A DNA stretch of 11,617 bases from Sulfitobacter sp. (lineage in GTDB: Bacteria; Pseudomonadota; Alphaproteobacteria; Rhodobacterales; Rhodobacteraceae), in assembly GCA_024636395.1 (NCBI GenBank), contig JAGXHD010000164.1, positions 1 to 11,617 on the forward strand. The letters are read 5' to 3'. Below, piece by piece: positions 1 through 6,341 of the stretch. Under the pieces are notes generated by a model. That model did no database searches and was not told the origin of the DNA. It saw only the letters and a list, made by a program, of their open reading frames with translations. How positions within the stretch are numbered: position 1 is the first letter of the stretch; every line of letters starts with the position of its first letter. A program made the position numbers and the translations under genes.

Positions 1-617
1 ATTCAGGCCTGTCTCAGTGCATTGAGAGTTACAGGATTTTTCAAAATATCTCAATTAAACAATGACATAATCTACTGAAAAGGAAGGGGTAGTATCAGAT
101 CTGTCAGATCAAGACGCAGTAAACCAACACAGCTTGCAGACACAGCCTGACCATACAGCGATGGGGCCAAAACACTTCGGGCTCTTGGCAAACATTTCGC
201 TGATCTGCCAAATTACGACCCCAATTTTTTGAAACAAAGAGGCGAATCATAAAGGCGCAATGCGCGTGGAGTGACGATGACAGTGATAATGTTTTATGAC
301 GATCCGAAGGTGCCGCTCCCGAGTTACGATAACCCGATAATGCTGGATCTCGTCGCGCACTTCTTGGGTATCGCGACCCATCACAACGACAACTGCGCTC
401 CATCAACAGATGCCGCGCTCGATGTCATCTCATCGACGCAGGATATCTAAGACCAGTCTGCTGTGCAGTTATCCAACGCCGTGGCCATGCGAAGGTCCAA
501 CAGACAGATAGGATGATCGCCTTTATCGAGGCAAAATCTATCGCTTTGTGTGGTTTGCTGAGCATCGCCGACACGCTACTATTTCCAGTGTAGCTTAAAC
601 GCTTTTCTGGAAAAAGT
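1..617. other. gene-poor region left of the tRNA gene
   Basis: This stretch of more than 600 bases holds no gene that can be supported with confidence. The longest open frame (minus strand, 104-406) is rich in Arg, Ser and Cys and resembles no family. On the plus strand there is one short ORF with a fair ribosome binding site (277-450, listed separately). A second short open stretch in another frame ends at 591-593. These pieces could be fragments of a decayed gene, but this is only an inference. No inverted repeats typical of an insertion sequence end and no transposase motifs were seen. Confidence 0.5.
277..450 (+). CDS. possible small protein, 57 residues, unknown
   Basis: The ORF starts at an ATG preceded by GGAG about six bases upstream and ends at TAA (448-450). 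The predicted peptide begins MTVIMFYDDPKVPLPSYDN and is acidic, with no signal peptide, membrane segment or recognised motif. Its composition (Asp-, Pro-, Val- and Leu-rich, few Arg or Cys) is more protein-like than that of the other frames here, which is the main reason to list it. It could equally be a remnant of a longer gene or a chance frame. No function is proposed. Confidence 0.25.
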   Translation: MTVIMFYDDPKVPLPSYDNPIMLDLVAHFLGIATHHNDNCAPSTDAALDVISSTQDI

Positions 618-703
618 TGGTGCGGTCGGAGAGACTCGAACTCTCACGGGTGTTACCCCACAGCGACCTCAACGCTGCGCGTCTACCATTCCGCCACGAC
701 CGC
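618..703 (-). tRNA. tRNA-Leu (anticodon GAG)
   Basis: Read on the minus strand, this is a complete class II tRNA. The acceptor stem GCGGTCG (703-697) pairs with CGACCGC (628-622), followed by discriminator A and an encoded CCA (620-618). The anticodon stem CAGCG/CGCTG closes a seven-base loop TTGAGGT, giving anticodon GAG (plus positions 668-670), which reads CUC and CUU leucine codons. A long variable arm (GGGGT...ACACCC type), as expected for tRNA-Leu, precedes a T arm with GAGAG/CTCTC around TTCGAGT. The D-arm GGCGGAATGGTAGACGC is one base shorter than the common leucine form, which is within normal variation. No neighbouring RNA gene is present. Confidence 0.96.
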
Positions 704-759
704 ACGCCATGGATGGTGGGGATGCAATAGCGTGGGCCGTGGCATACCTCAAGAGGCAA

Positions 760-765
760 ATTATA
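760..765 (-). promoter_or_regulatory. possible -10 box of the tRNA-Leu promoter
   Basis: On the minus strand there is a perfect TATAAT 57 bases upstream of the first base of the tRNA, inside an AT-rich patch in an otherwise GC-rich spacer. It would give a leader of roughly 50 bases for RNase P to remove. No good -35 hexamer lies at the standard distance, so the assignment rests on the -10 match and position alone. Confidence 0.4.
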
Positions 766-944
766 ACAAAATACCGTCATCGACAGAGGCTTTGATTTAA
801 TTTGTTTTGCGTCCGTCACAAAGAGGAGCCGAGCCACGTGTCAAACCTTCAAACTTGCGATCAACGAGTTACCGTCTTGCCAAGGCTTCGTCCTTTCGCC
901 GAGGTAAATTTGGCTACCCCGCATATATCGAACTGACGAGGGCG

Positions 945-1054
945 CAGACCTAAACGTTGTTTTGTTGGGGTCTGGGTCAGATTGAAGCGTGATCCGCCTG
1001 CTCTGCCTGACCTCAATACTGCACGAGTATCCTCAAGCGCGTCTGAGGCTTGAG
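945..1054 (+). other. four adjacent stem-loops in the lipB leader
   Basis: Four inverted repeats follow one another with almost no gap: CAGACC (945-950) with GGTCTG (969-974); GGTCAG (975-980) with CTGACC (1007-1012); ATACT (1016-1020) with AGTAT (1026-1030); and CTCAAGC (1032-1038) with GCTTGAG (1048-1054). The last ends 29 bases before the lipB start codon. Individual stems of five to seven pairs are common by chance; the tight tandem order is what stands out. It could be a structured 5' leader, or a small RNA on either strand. No known riboswitch class was recognised. Confidence 0.3.
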
Positions 1055-1083
1055 CTACGCCGCCGGGCGCTCTAGACAAAGCC

Positions 1084-1752
1084 ATGATTGAATGGATCAC
1101 ATCTTCAGGGCTAACCGGGTTTCGCGAAGCAGAGGCTTGGATGGAGGCGCGCGTTGCGGCAATTTCCGACGGTACGGCCTCTGAGTGTATTTGGCTGGTG
1201 GAGCATCCACCGCTCTACACCGCAGGGACCTCCACTAAGGCAGCGGATCTAACGGATCCCGATCGCTTCGACGTTTTCCCCACGAAGCGCGGTGGGCAAT
1301 ACACCTATCATGGGCCGGGTCAACGGGTTGCTTATGTTATGCTCGATGTGAGCGCGCGCGGACGCGACGTGCGGTGCTTCGTGCGCCAGCTGGAAGCATG
1401 GATAATTGCAACTCTGGCACGGTTCAACGTTACCGGCGAAATACGGGACGGCCGTGTGGGCGTCTGGGTACACCGTCCGGAAAAAGCGCCGACAGCAGAG
1501 GGAAACACCGCAGAAGACAAGATTGCAGCCATTGGCATCCGGTTGCGCAAATGGATAAGTTTTCACGGGATTTCCATCAATCTGGAGCCCGATCTGACGC
1601 ATTTCGACGGGATCGTTCCCTGCGGGATCACGGAGCACGGGGTGACCAGCCTCGTAGATCTCGGCCTGCCCGTGACGATGGACGATCTAGATATCGCGCT
1701 GCGAGACAGTTTTACCGAGATTTTTGGCGAGATGCCCGTACTGCACGGTTGA
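1084..1752 (+). CDS. lipB: octanoyl-[acyl-carrier-protein]:protein octanoyltransferase LipB
   Basis: LipB moves the octanoyl group from acyl carrier protein to lipoyl domains of 2-oxoacid dehydrogenases and the glycine cleavage H protein, the first step of lipoate synthesis, in the cytoplasm. The 222-residue product is of normal length for the alphaproteobacterial family. Visible signatures are VEHPPLYTAGTS (39-50), GGQYTYHGPGQ (70-80), DKIAAIG with the catalytic lysine K146, and GIVPCGI with the nucleophile C180; the 34-residue Lys-Cys spacing is that of characterised LipB enzymes. The ATG start gives the usual N-terminus (MIEWITSSGL). No strong Shine-Dalgarno sequence precedes it, which is odd, and stem-loops lie just upstream. 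The gene stands alone; no other lipoate gene is nearby. Confidence 0.96.
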   Translation: MIEWITSSGLTGFREAEAWMEARVAAISDGTASECIWLVEHPPLYTAGTSTKAADLTDPDRFDVFPTKRGGQYTYHGPGQRVAYVMLDVSARGRDVRCFVRQLEAWIIATLARFNVTGEIRDGRVGVWVHRPEKAPTAEGNTAEDKIAAIGIRLRKWISFHGISINLEPDLTHFDGIVPCGITEHGVTSLVDLGLPVTMDDLDIALRDSFTEIFGEMPVLHG

Positions 1753-2026
1753 CGCGACGGGCCTTGAGGCGTGATTTCTGCGCTGGAACTCCTCGACCAG
1801 TTTCGACGGATTTTCAAGGCGCCGCAGCTCTTCGCAAGCGCTGTGAAGGTTTAGGCCAGGTTCGCGCGAAGGATGTCCAAGCCTCCTGACGATCGGTTGC
1901 TACGTCGCCGGAGGGGTCTATAAAGCGGCGATGAGCCATACTGGTCACAGCGTCAACGTCGACCAGAGGAATCCTCTCTGGGGAGTTCATGCTCCTAACT
2001 TCTGACGAAAAAATATCTCGGGAGTA

Positions 2027-2366
2027 TCAATCGACGTACAGCATCTCTGCCTCGTCTGCTGTGGGCCGTGATCGCACCACCGCGCTGCTGCGCTGCACGG
2101 CCTCTGGGCAGCAGAGCAAGTTGCCGCATAGTCGGGATCCTGGTGGACGTGCTGGAACCGACCAGAAACGTCTCCCAATCGCAGACCTGATAAATGCCGC
2201 TGCCGTTGGCAGGGACCGTAAGAAGGAATTGGGAGGCCTGAACGGTGATATAGATAGGAGGGGAAGAATCTACCTATTTCACCGCGCCGCCCAGCATTGT
2301 CACCAAAATACCGTCGAACTCCGCGCTTTCGCAGGCTGCACCATGACAAACTGCAACCAAAGCGCC
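2027..2366 (-). pseudogene. possible decayed gene remnant, unknown family
   Basis: Reading the minus strand from 2366, a frame of 30 codons with protein-like content (it includes CHGAACESAEFDGI) meets an in-frame TAG at 2274-2276. It then continues for 92 more codons without a stop, with stretches such as IYITVQASQFLLTVPANGS. A shift of frame near codon 56 of that second part would give a natural-looking C-terminus ending EAEMLYVD at a TGA (2027-2029). The combination of stop and apparent shift suggests a disrupted gene. The family is not recognised, no start codon is seen, and a chance pattern is quite possible. Confidence 0.22.
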
Positions 2367-2576
2367 TTACGCTTCCCCCAAGATCTACAGTCTCAGCGTT
2401 GATGAGTGAAAGGCGCAGATGTCTTTCAGGAACCCCGGACACATCCGAATGTCATCAGTGGGCACTGCGCTGCCAGACGGCAACGCTGGGCGTGCGATCG
2501 GACCTGATATCGGAGCGCGACGGGTGATGAGACAGGCACCTTCCAAATACTAGGCGCCATCATTACACCACTCCCA

Positions 2577-2601
2577 TACCAGAGCATACTTACCAGAGCA
2601 T
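2577..2601. repeat. tandem 11-bp direct repeat upstream of ctaD
   Basis: The sequence TACCAGAGCAT occurs at 2577-2587 and again at 2591-2601, separated by three bases (period 14). It lies about 235 bases before the ctaD start codon in non-coding DNA. It may be a paired protein-binding site or a simple local duplication; no known regulator motif was recognised. Confidence 0.45.
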
Positions 2602-2835
2602 GAATTTTCGCAAGATCGCGCAGCCTGATAGGTTAAATCTACCGTACTTCGCCTCACGGTCACGATGCTGCTGCAATTGCTTGGTCTTTTCGGCGCGACA
2701 CTTGAAAATACTTCTCCCTGCGACCATCGCGCCCATTGCTCTGGGGCGCAGTTGCTTTTAGAACGACACGAAGTCCGCAGTGCGTTTTGCCAACAGGCGT
2801 ATCTGCATTTCAATACCAAGCTTAGGAGGCACCGC

Positions 2836-4578
2836 ATGGCAGACGCAGCCATTAACGGGCACGAACATGAAGATGAGCGCGGATTTTTCACGCGCTGGTT
2901 TATGTCCACCAATCATAAAGACATCGGTATACTATACCTGATCGTCTCCGCTTTTGTCGGTTTCATCTCCGTCGCATTCACGATTTACATGCGCCTCGAA
3001 CTGATGAACCCCGGTGTTCAATACATGTGTATGGAGGGAGCGCGCTTCATCGCCGATTCCTCTGCGACTTGTACACCCAACGGGCATCTTTGGAACGTTC
3101 TGATCACAGGCCACGGCATTCTCATGATGTTCTTTGTCGTGATTCCGGCCCTGTTCGGCGGTTTCGGCAACTACTTCATGCCACTTCAGATCGGTGCGCC
3201 CGACATGGCGTTCCCTCGGATGAACAACCTGTCGTTCTGGCTCTACGTGGCCGGTACATCGCTCGCGGTCTGCTCTGTGCTGCTTCCGGGCGGTAACGGC
3301 CAAGCGGGTTCCGGCGTCGGCTGGGTGCTTTACCCGCCGCTGTCGGTCAAAGAGGGAGGCATGTCGATGGATTTCGCGATTTTCGCGGTCCACGTCTCCG
3401 GCGCCTCTTCAATCCTTGGCGCAATCAACATGATCACGACCTTCTTGAACATGCGTGCACCCGGCATGACCCTGTTCAAAGTGCCACTCTTTGCGTGGTC
3501 GATCTTTGTGACAAGCTGGCTCATTTTGCTTGCCCTGCCCGTTCTGGCAGGTGCGATCACGATGCTCTTGATGGACCGTAATTTCGGGTTTGCCTTCTTC
3601 GACCCTGCAGGCGGTGGTGATCCGGTGCTCTACCAGCACATTCTTTGGTTCTTCGGACACCCCGAGGTGTACATCATCATCCTTCCGGGCTTCGGCATCA
3701 TCTCCCACGTGATCGCGACTTTCTCGCGCAAGCCGATCTTCGGCTACCTGCCGATGGTTTGGGCGATTATCGCGATCGGTGCATTGGGCTTCGTCGTATG
3801 GGCGCACCACATGTATACGGTCGGTATGTCCCTCAACCAGCAGGCCTACTTCATGCTGGCGACCATGGTAATCGCAGTACCGACAGGTGTGAAGGTGTTC
3901 AGCTGGATTGCCACGATGTGGGGCGGCTCGGTCGAGTTCAAAACACCCATGCTCTGGGCGTTTGGCTTCTTGTTTCTGTTCACCGTCGGTGGCGTCACAG
4001 GGATCGTGCTGAGCCAAGCTGCCGTGGACCGCTACTATCACGATACCTACTACGTCGTTGCGCATTTCCACTACGTGATGTCGCTCGGTGCTGTGTTCAC
4101 CATCTTTGCGGGGATCTACTTCTACCTGCCCAAGATGTCGGGCCGCATGTATCCTGAATGGGCCGGTAAGACGCACTTCTGGGCGATGTTCATCGGGTCT
4201 AACCTGACGTTCTTCCCCCAGCACTTCTTGGGCCGTCAAGGCATGCCACGTCGCTATATCGACTATCCCGATGCTTTCGCGTATTGGAACTGGTGGTCTA
4301 GCCTCGGCGCGTTCCTTTCGTTTGCTTCGTTCCTGTTCTTCTTCGGTGTGATGGCCTGGACACTGACACGCGGCGCGCGGGTTACGGAAAACAACCCATG
4401 GAATGAGTACGCGGATACACTTGAGTGGACACTGCCCTCCCCACCGCCCGAGCATACGTTCGAGCAGCTGCCAAAGCAGTCCGATTGGGACAAGTCGCAT
4501 CGCTATCCCGATACGTTTGACGAGTGGGCCGGCAACGACCATCCGCGGGACGCAGGCTACAAGCCAAAAGAAAGCTAA
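2836..4578 (+). CDS. ctaD: aa3-type cytochrome c oxidase subunit I
   Basis: This is the catalytic, proton-pumping subunit of the terminal oxidase in the inner membrane, carrying heme a and the heme a3-CuB centre. The 580-residue protein has the twelve-helix core and all key residues, each one position earlier than in Paracoccus: H93 and H412 (heme a), H410 (heme a3), H275, H324 and H325 (CuB), Y279 (cross-linked tyrosine), K353 (K channel), and D123, N130 and E277 (D channel). The start is set by a perfect AGGAGG (2824-2829) six bases before ATG; an upstream extension of the frame to 2665 is rejected. After the usual end near LPKQSDWDKSH the protein runs on for about 23 mostly polar residues absent from the Paracoccus protein. 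The other oxidase subunit genes are not in the window, as is normal in this group. Confidence 0.98.
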   Translation: MADAAINGHEHEDERGFFTRWFMSTNHKDIGILYLIVSAFVGFISVAFTIYMRLELMNPGVQYMCMEGARFIADSSATCTPNGHLWNVLITGHGILMMFFVVIPALFGGFGNYFMPLQIGAPDMAFPRMNNLSFWLYVAGTSLAVCSVLLPGGNGQAGSGVGWVLYPPLSVKEGGMSMDFAIFAVHVSGASSILGAINMITTFLNMRAPGMTLFKVPLFAWSIFVTSWLILLALPVLAGAITMLLMDRNFGFAFFDPAGGGDPVLYQHILWFFGHPEVYIIILPGFGIISHVIATFSRKPIFGYLPMVWAIIAIGALGFVVWAHHMYTVGMSLNQQAYFMLATMVIAVPTGVKVFSWIATMWGGSVEFKTPMLWAFGFLFLFTVGGVTGIVLSQAAVDRYYHDTYYVVAHFHYVMSLGAVFTIFAGIYFYLPKMSGRMYPEWAGKTHFWAMFIGSNLTFFPQHFLGRQGMPRRYIDYPDAFAYWNWWSSLGAFLSFASFLFFFGVMAWTLTRGARVTENNPWNEYADTLEWTLPSPPPEHTFEQLPKQSDWDKSHRYPDTFDEWAGNDHPRDAGYKPKES

Positions 4579-4600
4579 GACCTTCTCATGAAACAAATTA

Positions 4601-4629
4601 GGGCTCCAACGGCGGTTGGAGCCCTTTTT
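4601..4629 (+). terminator. Rho-independent terminator after ctaD
   Basis: A perfect ten-pair stem, GGGCTCCAAC (4601-4610) and GTTGGAGCCC (4615-4624) around the loop GGCG, is followed directly by five T residues (4625-4629). It begins 22 bases after the ctaD stop codon and separates ctaD transcription from the next gene. Confidence 0.93.
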
Positions 4630-4669
4630 CATGGGTAGGAGTGTTAACGATCAAATTCAGGGAACAGCA

Positions 4670-5107
4670 ATGTTAAATCTTGGCCTGATAACCGTGATGA
4701 CCCTCCCGCAGCTTCTGGCTGCGCGCAGGCGGTACGGACCAGCAGCCCACCTCACATTGCTGTTGCTGAGCCTTGTGAGCGTTGCCGCGTTTTTCGTGTT
4801 TGTTCCACTCCAGAGCGCCATGGGCTCAGAGCAGACGCCTGCCCCAAATCTGAATTATCTGGGCTTCGCCGCAATCGGGCTCGCTGGGCTGGTGCCGCTT
4901 TTCTGGGCGCTGGAGCAGATGTTTCCAACCTATAACTTCGTCGTCGCGACGCTTCTCGCGCAGGCCCTTGGCCTGTTGTTCACGTCGGCGCTGGTTCTGC
5001 TCTCCTCCAGTGCCTTGCCGTCCTTGCTGGAAGGGGCAGCACTGGCGCTGGTACTGGCGCTTTACGGGGCGGGACTTCACGTCGTTCACTATGGAAAATT
5101 GAAGTAA
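4670..5107 (+). CDS. small integral membrane protein, unknown
   Basis: The 145-residue product is strongly hydrophobic, with four likely membrane helices at about residues 25-47, 62-83, 88-111 and 117-140, short basic ends and no recognised domain. ATG 4670 is chosen because AGGGA (4659-4663) lies six bases upstream. In-frame ATG 4631 and TTG 4616 are possible but lie next to or inside the ctaD terminator. The gene follows that terminator and is 51 bases before the DUF2244 gene on the same strand, so the two are probably co-transcribed. A role linked to the oxidase or the membrane is conceivable from position only. The function is unknown. Confidence 0.8.
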   Translation: MLNLGLITVMTLPQLLAARRRYGPAAHLTLLLLSLVSVAAFFVFVPLQSAMGSEQTPAPNLNYLGFAAIGLAGLVPLFWALEQMFPTYNFVVATLLAQALGLLFTSALVLLSSSALPSLLEGAALALVLALYGAGLHVVHYGKLK

Positions 5108-5158
5108 CATCGCAGTTTGTCGCATTGATCCCAGCGCGGTTCTGGATAGAGATATAGC

Positions 5159-5641
5159 ATGCCTTATGAATGGACTTCACCACCGCACAGCACCCCGCAA
5201 ACAATGCGTTTGTGGCCGCATAACTCACTGCCTGCCCGTGGCATGGCTGCCTTTGTCCTGAGCACTTTCACGTTGATAACCATTCCCGCGCTGCCGCTGC
5301 TTGGCTCGCCCATCTTATGGGGCATCCTGCCCTTCACCCTCGCGGCGGTCTGGGGCATCTACTGGGCGCTCCAGCGCAATTACAAAGCGCGCCAGATCAT
5401 CGAGGAGCTGGTACTGGGCGAGGATATGGCGCGGCTCGTGCGTACCAATCCACGGGGGGATGTGCAGGAATGGGACTGTGACCTCTATTGGACCCAAGTG
5501 AACAAATACGAGGATGAGGGGCCGGTGCCCCACTACGTGACCCTGCGCGGAAAGGGCCGCGAAGTCGAGATCGGCTCATTTCTAAGCGAGGAAGAGAGAA
5601 TCGCGCTTTACGATGATCTTCAGCGCGCGCTCAAACGATAA
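5159..5641 (+). CDS. DUF2244 domain membrane protein
   Basis: The 160-residue protein fits the DUF2244 family, whose function is not known. It has a short N-terminus with the family motif PHNSLPARG (20-28), two closely spaced membrane helices (about 30-48 and 52-71), the basic RNYKARQ after the second helix, and a cytoplasmic domain with NPRG (97-100), the conserved W111, and REVEIGSFLS (134-143) leading to a C-terminal helix. The ATG start gives the expected N-terminus and has only a weak purine-rich ribosome binding site (GGATAGAGA). It lies downstream of the small membrane protein gene and its stop is 2 bp from the stop of the convergent YqeY-type gene, with no terminator visible between them. 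Confidence 0.88.
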   Translation: MPYEWTSPPHSTPQTMRLWPHNSLPARGMAAFVLSTFTLITIPALPLLGSPILWGILPFTLAAVWGIYWALQRNYKARQIIEELVLGEDMARLVRTNPRGDVQEWDCDLYWTQVNKYEDEGPVPHYVTLRGKGREVEIGSFLSEEERIALYDDLQRALKR

Positions 5642-5643
5642 CG

Positions 5644-6105
5644 TCAGTTTGACAAACGGTCCTTTAGCATCGGCCCAACGCGTCCAAAATCCATCTGGCC
5701 GGTGTATTTGGATTTGAGAACACCCATAACCTTGCCCATGTCGCGAATCGAGCTGGCCCCGGTCTCGGCAATAGCTACGTCGACCGCGGCCGCCGCTTCT
5801 TCCTCGGACAGCTGGCGCGGCAGGAATTCCTCGATCACCACAATCTCGGCGCGCTCGCGCTCTGCCAGATCGAGGCGACCGCCTTCTTCGTAGGCCCGTG
5901 CAGATTCGAGCCGCTGTTTGGCCATCTTGCCCAGAATTGCCAACACTTCATCGTTGCCCACACCGTCATCGTTGCCGGTCGCGCGCGCATCGATATCTTT
6001 GTCCTTGATCGCGGCATTGACCAGCCGCAAGGTGGACAGACGGTCCGCGGCCTTGTCTTTCATCGCCTGTTTGAGTGCAGTACTGATACGGGTACGCAGG
6101 TCCAT
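5644..6105 (-). CDS. GatB/YqeY domain-containing protein
   Basis: The 153-residue soluble protein matches the stand-alone YqeY family, related to the tail domain of the GatB subunit of Glu/Asp-tRNA amidotransferase. The domain is thought to contact tRNA, but the role of the free-standing form is unsettled. Signatures are RLVNAAIKDKDIDAR (27-41), RAYEEGGRLDLAERE (70-84), the IEEFLPRQLSEEE segment (91-103) and the C-terminal MGKVMGVLKSKYTGQMDFG (123-141). Length is typical (about 150). The start ATG (minus, 6105) has AAAGG six bases upstream. The gene is divergent from carA, with 236 bp between the start codons, and convergent with the DUF2244 gene. Confidence 0.93.
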   Translation of the reverse strand: MDLRTRISTALKQAMKDKAADRLSTLRLVNAAIKDKDIDARATGNDDGVGNDEVLAILGKMAKQRLESARAYEEGGRLDLAERERAEIVVIEEFLPRQLSEEEAAAAVDVAIAETGASSIRDMGKVMGVLKSKYTGQMDFGRVGPMLKDRLSN

Positions 6106-6229
6106 AGGGTGCCTTTATGAATGATCGCTACAAGAGAGAGGACACTAGCCAATCGCCCCCCCACTTGCAATGCGTTTCGGATTTACCCAAGCCACTGATA
6201 TATATGCGATATTCATTTAAGTCCCAATC

Positions 6230-6256
6230 TTGACCCGCGCTACCGGTCCCTATAGT
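6230..6256 (+). promoter_or_regulatory. likely sigma-70 promoter of carA
   Basis: TTGACC (6230-6235) and TATAGT (6251-6256) are good -35 and -10 hexamers, 15 bp apart, a little shorter than the optimum of 17. They lie about 85 bases before the carA start codon. The sequence TTTGCCA occurs twice right after or over the -10 box (6256-6262 and 6266-6272) with a ten-base period, so a regulator could bind there. Confidence 0.6.
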
Positions 6257-6300
6257 TTGCCAGCGTTTGCCAAGAGAAGTGCCGCGCACTTCGTCCACTC

Positions 6301-6330
6301 TCCGGGCCGCCGCGCGGCCCCTCCCCCGGA
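6301..6330 (+). promoter_or_regulatory. GC-rich hairpin at the carA ribosome binding site
   Basis: A perfect seven-pair stem, GGGCCGC (6304-6310) and GCGGCCC (6314-6320) with a three-base loop, lies directly before the carA Shine-Dalgarno GGAAGG (6328-6333). A second pairing, TCCGGG (6301-6306) with CCCGGA (6325-6330), could instead cover the start of that Shine-Dalgarno. No T-run follows the stem, so it is not a simple terminator. A translational control role is inferred, not shown. Confidence 0.4.
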
Positions 6331-6341
6331 AGGATCTGACC

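Larger units (their letters stand above)
704..1083. other. spacer between tRNA-Leu and lipB
   Basis: This 380-base interval holds no supported gene. The only long frame (minus strand, 861-1100) overlaps the start of lipB and looks like translated structured or non-coding DNA. The right half (945-1054) can form several adjacent stem-loops, listed separately. The left half carries the -10-like element for the divergent tRNA gene. Confidence 0.5.
1753..2835. other. 1.08-kb gene-poor region between lipB and ctaD
   Basis: No intact gene is supported here. Open frames exist on both strands (for example 1987-2442 minus and 1989-2402 plus), but their translations are rich in Arg, Cys and Ser and they contradict one another. 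One minus-strand frame (about 2027-2366) reads more like protein and is listed as a possible remnant. A tandem 11-bp repeat lies at 2577-2601. A 24-codon ORF (1931-2005) is too short to judge. The promoter of ctaD must lie in the right part of this region, but no convincing -35/-10 pair was found. Confidence 0.55.

Noticed and set aside
1..703. tRNA-Leu as an integration site for a mobile element
   Set aside because: No second copy of the tRNA 3' end and no integrase or phage-like gene is present in the window.
985..1075. A tRNA-like relic on the minus strand (contains GTAGCTCA and a GAGGTCAG-like segment)
   Set aside because: There is no T-loop GTTCGA-type sequence, no matching acceptor stem and no uridine at position 33 of the best anticodon loop, so a real or recently lost tRNA is not supported.
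1931..2005. A 24-codon ORF starting MSHTGHSVNVDQ
   Set aside because: It is too short and has no properly spaced ribosome binding site.
1987..2442. Minus-strand 151-codon and overlapping plus-strand 137-codon ORFs
   Set aside because: Composition is rich in Cys, Arg and Ser with no motif, and a different minus-strand frame looks more protein-like, so neither is called as a gene.
3409..4632. Long open frame of 407 codons opposite ctaD
   Set aside because: It is the antisense shadow of ctaD, His/Arg/Glu-rich with no family features, and it runs through the ctaD terminator.
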